Assembly: GCA_910587825.1 (NCBI GenBank)
Contig: CAJUNJ010000002.1
Coordinates: forward strand, 62,001 to 126,000
Reading direction: 5' to 3'
Length of the DNA stretch: 64,000 nt
Origin: an uncultured Christensenellaceae bacterium
Lineage (GTDB): Bacteria; Bacillota; Clostridia; Christensenellales; Borkfalkiaceae
Shown: one piece after another, positions 33,539-42,676 of the stretch
Layout of the letters: every line of letters starts with the position of its first letter
Position numbering within the stretch: position 1 is the first letter of the stretch
The notes under the pieces: model-generated
The model's input: only the letters and a program-made list of their open reading frames with translations
Told to the model about the DNA's origin: nothing
Databases searched by the model: none
Translations under genes and position numbers: made by a program

Positions 33539-34403
33539 TTAAGCCTTCTTTAAGTATATAGTAACCTTCGAGATTGTCGCTTTCGGATACGGTAATTTTT
33601 TCTATGCCCAACTTTTTCATAACCGAATATAATAGCAGACACCCGCCGCCGATAACGTCTGCACGGCGGGGTTCCATACCTTTCAATGCGCGAACGCCCT
33701 CAACCGTAAGCGACAAAAGCCTGTCCGCCATACGTCCCGCTTCATTAACGGAAATAACAGTTCCGTCCACGACTTCCGGGTCGTAAACTTCAAGCCCGTG
33801 TTTTACAGAAGCCAAAGTGGTAGCCGTTCCGCCAATCGCATACATATTGTAAGCAGAAGCTTGGAAATTTCCGTAAGCGGTGATTTTATCCGAAATTACC
33901 TTTTCAAGCTTGACTTTATCCCTGCCCGCAACGTCGAAAAGCCGAACCGCGCCGACATCGGCGCTTACGGAGTATACACACTTCCCGCCCGTCTGAACGG
34001 TGACTTCCGTACTTGCCCCGCCGACGTCTATAATTCCGCCGTCACGGTTTTTCAACGCGCCCGAAATGCCTATACGGGCTTCATCCTGCCCGCTTAACAC
34101 GTCGACTTCCACCCCGCAAACACGCCTTACAAGGTTTAAAAATTCCTGTCGGTTGACCGCCGAACGCACAGCCGCGGTTGCAAAGACGTAAACCTTTTGC
34201 GCACCCTGCGAAAGCGCGTAATTTTTGAAGTCCGCAACGGCGTTTGCCGTGCGTTCGCCCGCTTGCGCGGAAATTTTGCCCGTGACAGAAAGTCCTTCGC
34301 CCAAACGCGTCGTTGCAAGTTTTTTATATAAAGTTTTTCCGTCTGCCATCATTGCAAGGCGGACGGAATTGGAACCTACGTCTATAACGTTGATTTTTTT
34401 CAT
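33525..34403 (-). CDS. Ppx/GppA phosphatase family protein
   Basis: 292 residues of the ASKHA-fold exopolyphosphatase/pppGpp phosphatase family. DVGSNSVRLAM at the N-terminus, FATAAVRSAVNR, and GIIDVGGASTEV in the middle are the nucleotide/phosphate loops; a second lobe has YAIGGTATTLAS and DVIGGGCLLL. Short form lacking the C-terminal HD domain of long Ppx enzymes. The start at 34403 was chosen because homologues begin at this point (KKINVIDVGSNS); the frame to 34496 overlaps divIC. Acts on polyphosphate or pppGpp. Confidence 0.88.
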   Translation of the reverse strand: MKKINVIDVGSNSVRLAMMADGKTLYKKLATTRLGEGLSVTGKISAQAGERTANAVADFKNYALSQGAQKVYVFATAAVRSAVNRQEFLNLVRRVCGVEVDVLSGQDEARIGISGALKNRDGGIIDVGGASTEVTVQTGGKCVYSVSADVGAVRLFDVAGRDKVKLEKVISDKITAYGNFQASAYNMYAIGGTATTLASVKHGLEVYDPEVVDGTVISVNEAGRMADRLLSLTVEGVRALKGMEPRRADVIGGGCLLLYSVMKKLGIEKITVSESDNLEGYYILKEGLNEEF

Positions 34404-34410
34404 AAGCCGA

Positions 34411-34668
34411 TTATTTGCCGAACACAAAACCATACTCGTACGCCTTGTCCAGCAAACCGTCGTAAGATTGGTAGTATTCGAGAGTTTTTTCGTCAAGTTC
34501 CGTCTGGGTGTTAAAGTAGTCGATTTTATTTTTCAAATCTTTTTCAAGTCCGTTTAACCTGACTATTACCGCAAGCTGGTAAATTACAACCGCGGCAAGT
34601 ATGACGATAAGCAATATTACGTTTACGACGACAGCCGCAATTAGGCGGTTGCGCTTTTCTTCGTTCAT
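34411..34668 (-). CDS. divIC: FtsB/DivIC-type septum protein
   Basis: 85 residues: a short cytoplasmic N-terminus, one transmembrane helix (about 9-32, IAAVVVNVILLIVILAAVVI) and a coiled-coil-like extracytoplasmic part (VRLNGLEKDLKNKIDYFN). The position right after yabQ is the conserved yabP-yabQ-divIC arrangement and supports the name more than sequence does. The start at 34668 follows a promoter inside yabQ; an ATG at 34701 would overlap the -10 box. Confidence 0.75.
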   Translation of the reverse strand: MNEEKRNRLIAAVVVNVILLIVILAAVVIYQLAVIVRLNGLEKDLKNKIDYFNTQTELDEKTLEYYQSYDGLLDKAYEYGFVFGK

Positions 34669-34672
34669 TTTT

Positions 34673-35014
34673 TCACGTCCGTTTTCTTGATATAATACCA
34701 TTATACACTTTTTTTACGGAAAATGCAACAATTACGTGAAAACTTTTTAAATACAATAGCGCGCCCAACAGACACCCCAAAATCATATAAAGCCTCAGGC
34801 GGTCAAAGTCGAACATAACCGAAATAAATATGAACATTGCGGCGAATACAAGACTGTAAAGAAGGTCGCAGGCAATTAAAAAAACCTTGTCCTTCGGCGT
34901 GTACGCGCGCTTGTTTATTCCGCATACGGCGCAACGCGCAATATACAATACGTCATAAACAACACCGCTTATCACCCCGCAGCTGACGCAGATTATAAAA
35001 ATGAAAACTTGCAT
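34673..35014 (-). CDS. yabQ: Spore cortex protein YabQ-like
   Basis: 113 residues with three to four hydrophobic helices. GVISGVVYDVLYIARC near the N-terminus and the DRLRLYMILGCLLGALLYL stretch match the YabQ pattern. In Bacillus YabQ is needed for spore cortex formation. The start overlaps the yabP stop as TAATG. Shorter than Bacillus YabQ and poorly conserved, so context carries much of the call. Confidence 0.78.
   Translation of the reverse strand: MQVFIFIICVSCGVISGVVYDVLYIARCAVCGINKRAYTPKDKVFLIACDLLYSLVFAAMFIFISVMFDFDRLRLYMILGCLLGALLYLKSFHVIVAFSVKKVYNGIISRKRT
34700..34728 (-). promoter_or_regulatory. Promoter of divIC-ppx-M50, inside yabQ
   Basis: TTGCAT (34728-34723), a 17-bp spacer, TATAAT (34705-34700) on the minus strand, within the 3' end of yabQ. 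Confidence 0.55.
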
Positions 35015-35271
35015 TATTTGAAAAGCCTGCTTTTAAGCCCCATTCCCTTTCCGATATATCTTACGGATATGATTTCGCCCGTTGCACCGAAAGAGCCGCC
35101 CGTCTTGGAAAAGTTTATTATTTTCATACCGTTTCCCGTAACGACTATTCTTCCCCCCTGATAGCTTAGAACAATCTGCCTGTCCGAGAACGAGTCTACG
35201 CTGTCAATAGACGTTGCCGTAATTTTTTTACACTGTTCTATATTCAGCGAATGAGCCGCCGTATTTTCCAT
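35014..35271 (-). CDS. yabP: Sporulation protein YabP
   Basis: 85 residues, YabP/YqfC family, all-beta. ATSIDSVDSFSDRQIVLSYQG followed by GRIVVTGNGMKI and a GEIISVRYIG strand are typical. Start at 35271 with GGAGGT seven bases upstream; the longer frame to 35400 would overlap typA. YabP and YabQ are sigma-E-dependent spore cortex proteins in Bacillus, indicating a spore-forming lineage. Confidence 0.85.
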   Translation of the reverse strand: MENTAAHSLNIEQCKKITATSIDSVDSFSDRQIVLSYQGGRIVVTGNGMKIINFSKTGGSFGATGEIISVRYIGKGMGLKSRLFK

Positions 35272-35293
35272 AACCGTACCTCCGCAAAATGAA

Positions 35294-35321
35294 AATACCG
35301 CCCGAATTTTCGGGTGGTATT
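35294..35321. terminator. Terminator between typA and yabP
   Basis: AATACC-CCCGAA and TTCGGG-GGTATT pair with one internal mismatch; T residues follow on the minus strand. It ends the mrnC-typA transcript. Confidence 0.75.
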
Positions 35322-35365
35322 TATATATGCGGAAATCCGAAGATTTATAACCTGTCCGCCGTAAA

Positions 35366-37192
35366 TCAGTTTTTCTTTTCCTTTGCACGCGCCTTTGCAC
35401 GCAATTCGGAATTGAGAATACGCTTTCTTATACGTATATTCTTGGGGGTAATTTCCAAAAGTTCGTCGTCGCCGATAAATTCAAGACACTCTTCAAGACT
35501 CATTTTCTTGGGCGTAATAAGCCTTAACGCGTCGTCGCTGGACGACGAACGAGTGTTGGTGAGATGTTTTGTCTTGCAGACGTTTACATTTATGTCTTCG
35601 CTTTTGGGCGATTCGCCTATTACCATACCTTCATATACGGGCGTACCTGCGCCGATAAACAGAGTTCCCCTGCCCTGCGCGTTGAACAGTCCGTAAGTGA
35701 CGGCTTCGCCCGTTTCGAACGCGACAAGCGAACCTGTATCCCTGCGGGAAAATTCGCCCTTGTAAGGCTGGTATTCGAAGAACACGCTGTTCATTACGCC
35801 CTCGCCCTTGGTCGAGGTAAGAAATTCGGATTTATATCCGAACAAGCCCCTTGCGGGAATTATAAATTCAAGGCGGGTACGGTTTCCGACGGCGCTCATG
35901 TGAAGAAGCTCTCCCTTGCGGTTGCCCATACTCTGGAACACGGCGCCCGTTGCATCGTCGGGCACGTCGACCATAAGCTTTTCCATAGGTTCGCACTTTA
36001 CACCGTCGATTTCCTTGTACATAACGCAGGGCGTGGACACCTGAAATTCGTACCCTTCGCGGCGCATATTTTCAATAAGAATGGAGAGGTGCATCTCCCC
36101 GCGTCCGCACACGCGGTAACTGTCGGCGGAGCCGGTTTCTTCGACCCTGAGCGACACGTCGCGCAAAAGCTCGCGGAAGAGTCTGTCCCTAATATGGCGG
36201 GTAGTCACCCATTTCCCGTCCTTGCCCGCAAACGGAGAATCGTTTACAGAGAAGGTCATTTCGACGGTAGGTTCGGTTATTTTAACGAACTTATGCGGTT
36301 CTACACAGTCGGTTGCGCACACGGTATCGCCGATATTTATTTTTTCAAGCCCCGAAAAACAAACTATATCGCCCGCTTTCGCGCTTTCGCAGGCAACGCG
36401 CTGCAAGCCCTCTATCTGGTAAAGATTTACTAATTTGCCGTTGGACTTTAAATGTATGTTGTTGTAATTTGCTACGGTTACGCTCTGTCCCTGCGTTACA
36501 GTACCGCGCTCTATCCTGCCTATTCCTATACGTCCGACGTAGTCGTTATAATCAATTGAAGATACAAGAAGCTGGGTAGCCCCTTCGGTATCTACTTCCA
36601 TAGGTTGGATATGGTTTAAAATAGTTTCGAAAAGAGGCGTTAAGTCCTTACCCTTTTCATTCAAGTCGAGAGTTGCCGTACCGTCCCTTCCGGAACACCA
36701 TACGACAGGGCTTAAAAGCTGGTCGTCGGAAGCGTCAAGTTCAAGCAAAAGTTCTAAAATTTCGTCCTGTACTTCGGAAAGTCTTGCGTCGGGACGGTCG
36801 ATTTTATTTACGACTATTATAAGTCTGTGACCCATTTCAAGCGCTTTTTGCATAACGAAGCGGGTCTGGGGCATAGGGCCTTCCGCCGCGTCAACAAGCA
36901 CGAGAACGCCGTTTACCATCATCATTACGCGTTCGACTTCGCCTGAAAAGTCTGCGTGTCCGGGCGTGTCCACTACGTTTATTTTTACGCCGTTATAATG
37001 TATGGAAGTGTTTTTTGCGAGTATGGTTATGCCGCGCTCGCGTTCGAGGTCTCCGCTGTCCATAACCCTTTCGTCAACCGTCTGGTTTTCGCGGAAAGTG
37101 TGGCTCTGTCTTAACATTGCGTCGACAAGCGTCGTCTTGCCGTGGTCGACATGCGCGATAATTGCTACGTTTCTTAAATCGTTTCTTAACAT
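35366..37192 (-). CDS. typA: Ribosome-associated GTPase TypA/BipA
   Basis: 608 residues, EF-G-like translational GTPase involved in ribosome assembly and stress. Starts [21 protein letters not shown] (P-loop HVDHGKT), with GITILAKN switch I, DTPGHADF and NKIDRPDA. It then has domains II, III and V and the BipA-specific C-terminal domain. GAAGGAC lies upstream of 37192; the frame to 37339 overlaps gpsA and is rejected. Confidence 0.96.
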   Translation of the reverse strand: MLRNDLRNVAIIAHVDHGKTTLVDAMLRQSHTFRENQTVDERVMDSGDLERERGITILAKNTSIHYNGVKINVVDTPGHADFSGEVERVMMMVNGVLVLVDAAEGPMPQTRFVMQKALEMGHRLIIVVNKIDRPDARLSEVQDEILELLLELDASDDQLLSPVVWCSGRDGTATLDLNEKGKDLTPLFETILNHIQPMEVDTEGATQLLVSSIDYNDYVGRIGIGRIERGTVTQGQSVTVANYNNIHLKSNGKLVNLYQIEGLQRVACESAKAGDIVCFSGLEKINIGDTVCATDCVEPHKFVKITEPTVEMTFSVNDSPFAGKDGKWVTTRHIRDRLFRELLRDVSLRVEETGSADSYRVCGRGEMHLSILIENMRREGYEFQVSTPCVMYKEIDGVKCEPMEKLMVDVPDDATGAVFQSMGNRKGELLHMSAVGNRTRLEFIIPARGLFGYKSEFLTSTKGEGVMNSVFFEYQPYKGEFSRRDTGSLVAFETGEAVTYGLFNAQGRGTLFIGAGTPVYEGMVIGESPKSEDINVNVCKTKHLTNTRSSSSDDALRLITPKKMSLEECLEFIGDDELLEITPKNIRIRKRILNSELRAKARAKEKKN

Positions 37193-37239
37193 ATATTGTC
37201 CTTCAATGTAATATTTGCGTCCCCTTACGGGGTTGTCGG

Positions 37240-38229
37240 TTAAAATTCGCTTTTTGTGCGGCGTTCGAAAAGTTTTAAAATAATGTTCATACAGTTCTTC
37301 GCGCCGTCGCCGCTGTCGAAAGCGTGCGACAGGAAGCAACCTTCGTATACGGCGTTGGTAATGGGAAGATCGACGTTGTATTTATCGCCAAGCTTTTTCA
37401 TTGCCTTTGCGGTCATAACGCCTTCCGCAAGTTTTTCGAATTTTGCGCCGTGCGCCATCATTTCGCCGTACTTGCGGTTATGGGAATATTCCGAAAACAG
37501 CGTCGTTTCGTAATCGCCGAGATGGGCAAGACCGTACGCGGAATTGAATTTACCGCCCATAGCCTCTATAAGTCTTCCCACTTCGTTTGCCCCGCGCGAC
37601 ATAAGAGGGCCCTTTAAACTGACGTAACCGCTTCCGTCAAGCACGCCTGCGGCTATGCCGAGAACGTTTTTCGCCGCCGCTCCTATTTCGGTGCCAATAA
37701 GGTCGTTACCGTAATAAAATCTTATAAGGTTGCTTTTAAAGCTGTCGGCAAGCCAGCGCTTTAATTTTTCGTTTAAGCTGTCTATTACCATACAGTTCGG
37801 TATGCCCTGCGTAAACGCCTGAATATGCCCCGGACCTACCCATACTGCGATATTGTCGCCCGATATGCCGCTTTCGGTAAGAACTTCGGAAAGGCGTTTG
37901 CCTGTGCTTTCCTCTATACCCTTCATACACAGCACGAACGGCTTGTCCGCGACGGAAAAGCGTGTTATCTTTTTCATAAACCCGCGCAGCCCCTGCGACG
38001 ATATCGAAATGATTATTACGTCCGCGCTTTCGACGGCATACTGCAAATCGCAGGTAAGCGTTATGCTTTTATCAAGCGACACGTATTCGTTCCTGCCCGT
38101 ATTTTTCAACACTTCGTAGGAATAGTCGCCCTCGGGCCCCCAGGATATTACCTGATTTTTAAGAACCGCCGCCTGATACCAGGCTATAAACGAACCCCAG
38201 CGTCCGCAACCCAATACTGAAATTTTCAT
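37240..38229 (-). CDS. gpsA: Glycerol-3-phosphate dehydrogenase [NAD(P)+]
   Basis: Makes sn-glycerol-3-phosphate for phospholipids; 329 residues. The N-terminal Rossmann motif is VLGCGRWGSFIAW; the catalytic Lys lies in GTEIGAAAKNVLGIAAGVLDG, and GPGHIQAF is the divergent form of the usual GPS(F/Y)A segment. The GP(S/N) variation makes it a divergent GpsA, but domains and length fit. Lies in the dnaX-recR operon, 14 nt after recR. Confidence 0.88.
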   Translation of the reverse strand: MKISVLGCGRWGSFIAWYQAAVLKNQVISWGPEGDYSYEVLKNTGRNEYVSLDKSITLTCDLQYAVESADVIIISISSQGLRGFMKKITRFSVADKPFVLCMKGIEESTGKRLSEVLTESGISGDNIAVWVGPGHIQAFTQGIPNCMVIDSLNEKLKRWLADSFKSNLIRFYYGNDLIGTEIGAAAKNVLGIAAGVLDGSGYVSLKGPLMSRGANEVGRLIEAMGGKFNSAYGLAHLGDYETTLFSEYSHNRKYGEMMAHGAKFEKLAEGVMTAKAMKKLGDKYNVDLPITNAVYEGCFLSHAFDSGDGAKNCMNIILKLFERRTKSEF

Positions 38230-38243
38230 GTTTTACCTATATT

Positions 38244-38837
38244 TTAAATTTGCTTTCGTTCCGATAGGGCGCGCGACAGCGTCACTTCGTCTGTATATTC
38301 CAACTCTCCGCCGATTGGAATGCCGTGTGCAAGACGGGTTACGTTTACGCCCAAAGGCTTTAAAAGTTTTGCAACGTACATTGCCGTGGCTTCCCCCTCG
38401 ACGTCGGGATTTGTAGCCATAATCACTTCCGTAACCCCGCCTTCGTTTATGCGCGCAAGCAGTTCCTTAATACGTATATCGTTCGGCCCCACTCCGTCCA
38501 TAGGGCTTATAACGCCGTGCAGAACGTGATAAACGCCCGAAAATTCGTGAAGCTTTTCCATTGCGATTACGTCTTTCGGTTCCTTTACAACGCATATTAC
38601 CGACTTGTCGCGGCGGGCGCAGATGTCGCACACCTCGTTTTCGGTAAAGTTTCCGCAGACCGAACAGTAGCGGACTTTGCGCTTACAGTTTAATATACTG
38701 TCCGCAAAAGTCTTTGCCTCTGCGTCGGTCATATTTATTATCTTGTAAGCGTAACGCTGGGCGGTCTTTTTACCTACGCCCGGGAGCTTGGAAAATTCGT
38801 TTATAAGTTTGCCGATAGGCTCTATAAATACGTCCAT
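38244..38837 (-). CDS. recR: Recombination protein RecR
   Basis: 197 residues; works with RecO and RecF to load RecA at gaps. Helix-hairpin-helix [14 protein letters not shown], a zinc finger with four Cys ([16 protein letters not shown]), and a Toprim domain ([23 protein letters not shown]). It sits 5 nt after ybaB in the classic dnaX-ybaB-recR order. Confidence 0.96.
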   Translation of the reverse strand: MDVFIEPIGKLINEFSKLPGVGKKTAQRYAYKIINMTDAEAKTFADSILNCKRKVRYCSVCGNFTENEVCDICARRDKSVICVVKEPKDVIAMEKLHEFSGVYHVLHGVISPMDGVGPNDIRIKELLARINEGGVTEVIMATNPDVEGEATAMYVAKLLKPLGVNVTRLAHGIPIGGELEYTDEVTLSRALSERKQI

Positions 38838-38842
38838 ATTTA

Positions 38843-39211
38843 TCAGAACAGTCCGCCACCCGCCTTTGCGAACGGTCCCATTTTCTCGTTATAAATTTCA
38901 TCGGCTTTTTTGTAACCGTCGTTGATTGCCGCCATTATAAGGTCTTCAAGCATTTCAACGTCGTCGGGGTCGGAAATGTCAAGCGTTTCGGCAAATTTAC
39001 TGCCGAACTCTATACCGTTGATAATCTTTTTTCCGTTCATATAAACGACGACCGTTTCGTCGCCCTCTTCACCGCCGCCCGAAAGTCCGACGACTTCAAG
39101 CTCTTCAAGTTCCTTTTCGGCTTCCTGCATCTGTTCCTGCATTTTCTGCGCCTGCTTCATAAGATTCTGCATATTTCCCATTCCGCCCATTCCGCCTTTA
39201 AATCCTGACAT
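38843..39211 (-). CDS. Nucleoid-associated protein YbaB/EbfC
   Basis: 122 residues, DNA-binding dimer of the YbaB family. The N-terminus is Gly/Met-rich ([20 protein letters not shown]), followed by the long helix and the [20 protein letters not shown] core. Position between dnaX and recR is universal. Confidence 0.95.
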   Translation of the reverse strand: MSGFKGGMGGMGNMQNLMKQAQKMQEQMQEAEKELEELEVVGLSGGGEEGDETVVVYMNGKKIINGIEFGSKFAETLDISDPDDVEMLEDLIMAAINDGYKKADEIYNEKMGPFAKAGGGLF

Positions 39212-39233
39212 AATTACTCCTTGATTTCCTTAT

Positions 39234-40967
39234 TTATTTTATTTCTACGTCGATGCCTTCGAAATTGTGCTTCAATTCTTTAACTGCTTTTTCGTACTCG
39301 CTTTCGCCCTTTTTGGCAAGCCGCACTTCGTGTTCGTTTACCCCCAACTCCGCAAGCGCTCCGGAAATGAAATTTGCGTTGTCGGGGCGGTTAAGCCCTT
39401 TGAAAACGGCGTCGCTTTCGGTAGTTAAGATAAGTTTTTCGCCTTCGAAAAAATTTTCCAAATCCATACAAAGCGTAAACAGTACGGCGTTTTTATGCGT
39501 CGTGCGCAGGCTTTTGATGAACTTTGCAAAAACAACGCGTTTTTCGGCTTCACCGAGAGAAGTCGGCGGGTTGCCCGTAAGACCGCCTTCCGCCTCCCAC
39601 ATAGCGGGCTGAACGGGTTCCGCCTGCTTTGAAAACGGAGAATCCGAATAATTATCTTCTTCGAGAGGGCGGGCTTTTTTCGGCGGCTTAACTTCTACGG
39701 CGGGCGTTGCGGCTGCCGTCGCCGCCACGGCGTGACTTTGCGCCACGGGCTTTTCCCGTTGAGCAACATCTTTCTCCGCGGAAGACGGCGCAAGTTTTTC
39801 AACTGCGACGGTCTTTATATCCGCAAGCCTTTTTTCAAGCGAGTTTATCTTGCCTATTAAAGCGTCTATATTATAGTCCGTCTGAGGAAGCGAGCTTTTG
39901 AGTATAGCCGTTTCAAGCGTAATTCTGCCGTTGAGCGAATAACGCATATCGTTTTCGGCTTTGGAAAGAATTTCGGTAACGCGCAGAATTTTATGCCCGT
40001 CGCAAACAGAAGCGACGCTTTTGATACGTTCGAATGTTTCCGCGGGGAGATTTACTATCTGCTTTGCATTTTTGCAAATTTTGACGATTGCGCAGTTGTT
40101 TAAAAAACTTAGCAAATCTTTTACGAGGACGCCTACGCTTTTGCCCGTTGCAAGAATATTTTCCACACCCGTAAGCGAAGCAGAAGCGTCTTCCGTTAAG
40201 ATGCTTTGTGCAATATCTGCGATTGTGAAGAAGTCCGCGCTGCCGAGGACGGCGTTTACGTCGTCATAAGTAAGCTTTCCGTCCGAATAGGAAGCGCACA
40301 TATCCGCAATGGAAAGGCTGTCGCGGGCGCTGCCCGCGCCTGCGCGGGCGATAGCCGACACGGCTTCTTCTTCGTACTGTTTGCCCGTTTTATCGAATAC
40401 GCTTTTTATAAGCCCTTCCAAATCTTTTTGCGGTATAAGCTTGAAGTCGAAGCGCATACACCGCGAAAGTATGGTTGCGGGAATTTTCTGCGGTTCGGTT
40501 GTGGCAAGTATGAACACGGCGTGCGCGGGCGGTTCTTCCAAAGTCTTTAAAACGGCGTTGAACGCCGACGGCGTAAGCATATGCACTTCGTCTATTATAT
40601 AAACTTTGTACCTGCCGTTGACGGGCGGATACTGGACTTTTTCCCTAAGGTCGCGCATTTCGTCAACGCCGTTGTTGGAAGCCGCGTCTATTTCCGAAAT
40701 GTCAAGCCCGGCACCCGAAGACAACGCCTTACAGGTTGGGCATTTTCCGCAGGGCGAACCGTCCACAGGATTTTCGCAGTTGATCGCACGGGCGAAAATT
40801 TTAGCAAGAGTCGTTTTACCCGTACCGCGGGGTCCGCAAAACAGATAGGCGTGACCTATCTTTCCTGACGCAATCCGGTTTTTGAGTGTGCGGACTATAT
40901 GTTCCTGACGGACGACGGTATCGAACGACGTCGGTCTGAAAGTCCTGTAAAACGCGAGATATGCCAT
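39234..40967 (-). CDS. dnaX: DNA polymerase III gamma/tau subunit
   Basis: 577-residue clamp-loader ATPase. FCGPRGTGKTTLAKIFARAI is the Walker A, a four-Cys zinc module follows (CENPVDGSPCGKCPTCKAL), then the Walker B VYIIDEVHML and sensor ATTEPQKIPATILSRC. The C-terminal half has an Ala/Pro-rich linker (about 395-455) and a tau-like domain. No obvious slippery heptamer for a short gamma form was noticed. It abuts the sigma factor gene with no gap. Confidence 0.95.
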   Translation of the reverse strand: MAYLAFYRTFRPTSFDTVVRQEHIVRTLKNRIASGKIGHAYLFCGPRGTGKTTLAKIFARAINCENPVDGSPCGKCPTCKALSSGAGLDISEIDAASNNGVDEMRDLREKVQYPPVNGRYKVYIIDEVHMLTPSAFNAVLKTLEEPPAHAVFILATTEPQKIPATILSRCMRFDFKLIPQKDLEGLIKSVFDKTGKQYEEEAVSAIARAGAGSARDSLSIADMCASYSDGKLTYDDVNAVLGSADFFTIADIAQSILTEDASASLTGVENILATGKSVGVLVKDLLSFLNNCAIVKICKNAKQIVNLPAETFERIKSVASVCDGHKILRVTEILSKAENDMRYSLNGRITLETAILKSSLPQTDYNIDALIGKINSLEKRLADIKTVAVEKLAPSSAEKDVAQREKPVAQSHAVAATAAATPAVEVKPPKKARPLEEDNYSDSPFSKQAEPVQPAMWEAEGGLTGNPPTSLGEAEKRVVFAKFIKSLRTTHKNAVLFTLCMDLENFFEGEKLILTTESDAVFKGLNRPDNANFISGALAELGVNEHEVRLAKKGESEYEKAVKELKHNFEGIDVEIK

Positions 40968-41525
40968 TTATTCCTCCGCTTGTACGTATTTTTGCAATTT
41001 GTGCTTTGCACGGTTTATTGCGTTGTCCACGCTTTTTATATTTTTATCGAGAGCCGAAGATATTTCCGACAGCGTCATTCCGTCGGTGTACATTACTACC
41101 GCTTTAAATTCAAGCGAAGATAAAATTTTACTCATCTTGTGTAAAAGTTCGCGCTTGTCCTCGCGCATAATAAGCTCGTCTTCGGGAGTGTCGGAAGATA
41201 TCAAATCTTCGCCGACTTCGACAATAGGCAGAAAATTGTTTAATGCGGAATGTTTTGCCCTGCCGCTCTTCTTTACCGCGTCGACTATGCGGTTTCTTAT
41301 ACAGCTGCTTGCAAAGGCAGAGAAGTTTGCCTTGTCCTGCACGAAGCCGTTTACCGCCGAATACAGCCCGCACATACCTTCCTGCACCAAATCTTCCGTC
41401 TCCCCGCCGCTGAGAAAAAATCGTCTTGCTATTTTAAGGACACGGGGCTTGTACCTTTCGTAAAGCTGTTCCCACGCAACTTTATCGCCGCGTTTGCACA
41501 GCGCAACAAGCTGTTCGTCGGTCAT
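40968..41525 (-). CDS. sigH: RNA polymerase sigma factor, SigH-like
   Basis: 185 residues, sigma-70 family with region 2 (EQLYERYKPRVLKIARRFFL; EDLVQEGMCGLYSAVNGF) and region 4 (MTLSEISSALDKNIKSVDNAINRA). The mrnC-rlmB-sigH order matches Bacillus, where SigH opens sporulation; yacP, usually between rlmB and sigH, is missing. Overlaps rlmB as ATGA. Identity as sigma-H rather than another small sigma factor rests on synteny and region 2 similarity. Confidence 0.88.
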   Translation of the reverse strand: MTDEQLVALCKRGDKVAWEQLYERYKPRVLKIARRFFLSGGETEDLVQEGMCGLYSAVNGFVQDKANFSAFASSCIRNRIVDAVKKSGRAKHSALNNFLPIVEVGEDLISSDTPEDELIMREDKRELLHKMSKILSSLEFKAVVMYTDGMTLSEISSALDKNIKSVDNAINRAKHKLQKYVQAEE

Positions 41526-42226
41526 TTGCGTTTTCTCACCGCTTCGTAAACGGCTATGCCCAGCGCAACGGAAGCGTTTAACGAATTGACTTTGCCTTTA
41601 AGCGGAATTGAAAGCGTAAAGTCGCACTTTTCGCGGGTAAGCCGTCTAACCCCGCTGTCTTCACCGCCGACGACGATTGCTATTTTGCCCGTCAAATCGG
41701 CTTCGTAAATGTCCGTTCCGTCGGCTTCGAGCGCGTACAGCCAGAAGCCCTGTTTTTCAAGTTCGTCAACGGCGCGGTTTACGGAATTTACCTTTGCGAC
41801 TTTGATATGATTTGCCGCGCCCGCAGAAATGCGTATTACCGCTTCCGTGACGCTTGCCGAATTGTTGGCGGGAATAATTACACCGTCCGCGCCCGCGCAC
41901 TCGGCAACTCTTATTATAGAACCGAGATTATGCACGTCCTCTATCCCGTCGCAGATTACGACAAAGCCCGAACCCGAAGAAATTATATCGTCGAGCGAAG
42001 AGTACTTAAAGTCGCTTGTGAACGCGATTGCGCCCTGATGCCTGCCCGATAAACTTTGCTTGTCAAGGACTTTTTTGTCGACGAACTGTACCTTGACGTC
42101 CCTTTTGCGGGCTTCGGCGAAAATGGCTTTAAGCGAACCCTGCGGGTTCTTTTCCATAAGAATTTTATCTATATTTTTGTCGGTTTTAAGCAGTTCCAAA
42201 ACCGCGTTTCTGCCTTCGGCTTTCAT
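41522..42226 (-). CDS. rlmB: 23S rRNA 2'-O-methyltransferase, RlmB/TrmH family
   Basis: SPOUT methyltransferase, 234 residues. A short N-terminal L30e-like substrate domain (EGRNAVLELLKTDKNIDKIL), then the trefoil-knot domain with CDGIEDVHNLGSIIR, VVGGEDSGV and IPLKGKVNSLNASVALGIA. RlmB methylates G2251 of 23S rRNA in E. coli; the exact target here is inferred. TAATG overlap with mrnC. Confidence 0.92.
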   Translation of the reverse strand: MKAEGRNAVLELLKTDKNIDKILMEKNPQGSLKAIFAEARKRDVKVQFVDKKVLDKQSLSGRHQGAIAFTSDFKYSSLDDIISSGSGFVVICDGIEDVHNLGSIIRVAECAGADGVIIPANNSASVTEAVIRISAGAANHIKVAKVNSVNRAVDELEKQGFWLYALEADGTDIYEADLTGKIAIVVGGEDSGVRRLTREKCDFTLSIPLKGKVNSLNASVALGIAVYEAVRKRK

Positions 42227-42615
42227 TATTCTTCACCAAGTAACTGAGTTATGCGCGAGTACCGCCCCGTAAGATACAAAAAGCCGAGAACGGCTTCTAA
42301 CCCCGTCGAGCGGTTGTATTCAACCACGCTTGCATTTTTGCTTTTTGTCGGTTTTTTTGCGTTGCGTCCGCGTTTGTAAATATCCGTCTCCTCTTCTGTC
42401 AAAAGCGGTAAAAGCTTTTCCAAAAGCCCGCTTTGACCGTGGGCGGACACCTTTGACGAACTTAGTTTTTGAAGTTCGCCCGTGCCGTAATCGGTTGTAA
42501 GCACAAGTCTTTGGCGGACGTAAAGCGAATATACGGCGTCGCCGACGAACGCAAGCGTTACGGGACTTATGTTGCGGGCTTTGTCAGCCGATACGGTTGT
42601 AAAAAAATCAAACAT
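42226..42615 (-). CDS. mrnC: Mini-ribonuclease III
   Basis: 129 residues, RNase III catalytic domain without the dsRNA-binding domain; matures 23S rRNA. LAFVGDAVYSLYVRQRL near residue 24 holds the catalytic Asp, with Glu in GLEAVLGFLYLTGR. Head of the mrnC-rlmB-sigH-dnaX operon. No Shine-Dalgarno; the -10 box is 13 nt from the ATG, leaving a leader of only about six nucleotides. Confidence 0.93.
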   Translation of the reverse strand: MFDFFTTVSADKARNISPVTLAFVGDAVYSLYVRQRLVLTTDYGTGELQKLSSSKVSAHGQSGLLEKLLPLLTEEETDIYKRGRNAKKPTKSKNASVVEYNRSTGLEAVLGFLYLTGRYSRITQLLGEE

Positions 42616-42628
42616 AATTTCAAACTAT

Positions 42629-42657
42629 ATTATACAACTTTGTCATAAAAAAATCAA
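42629..42657 (-). promoter_or_regulatory. Promoter of mrnC operon, near-leaderless
   Basis: TTGATT (42657-42652), a 17-bp spacer, TATAAT (42634-42629), then 13 bases to the ATG at 42615 with no Shine-Dalgarno. Confidence 0.65.
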
Positions 42658-42676
42658 TTATTAAGTACTATATAGC

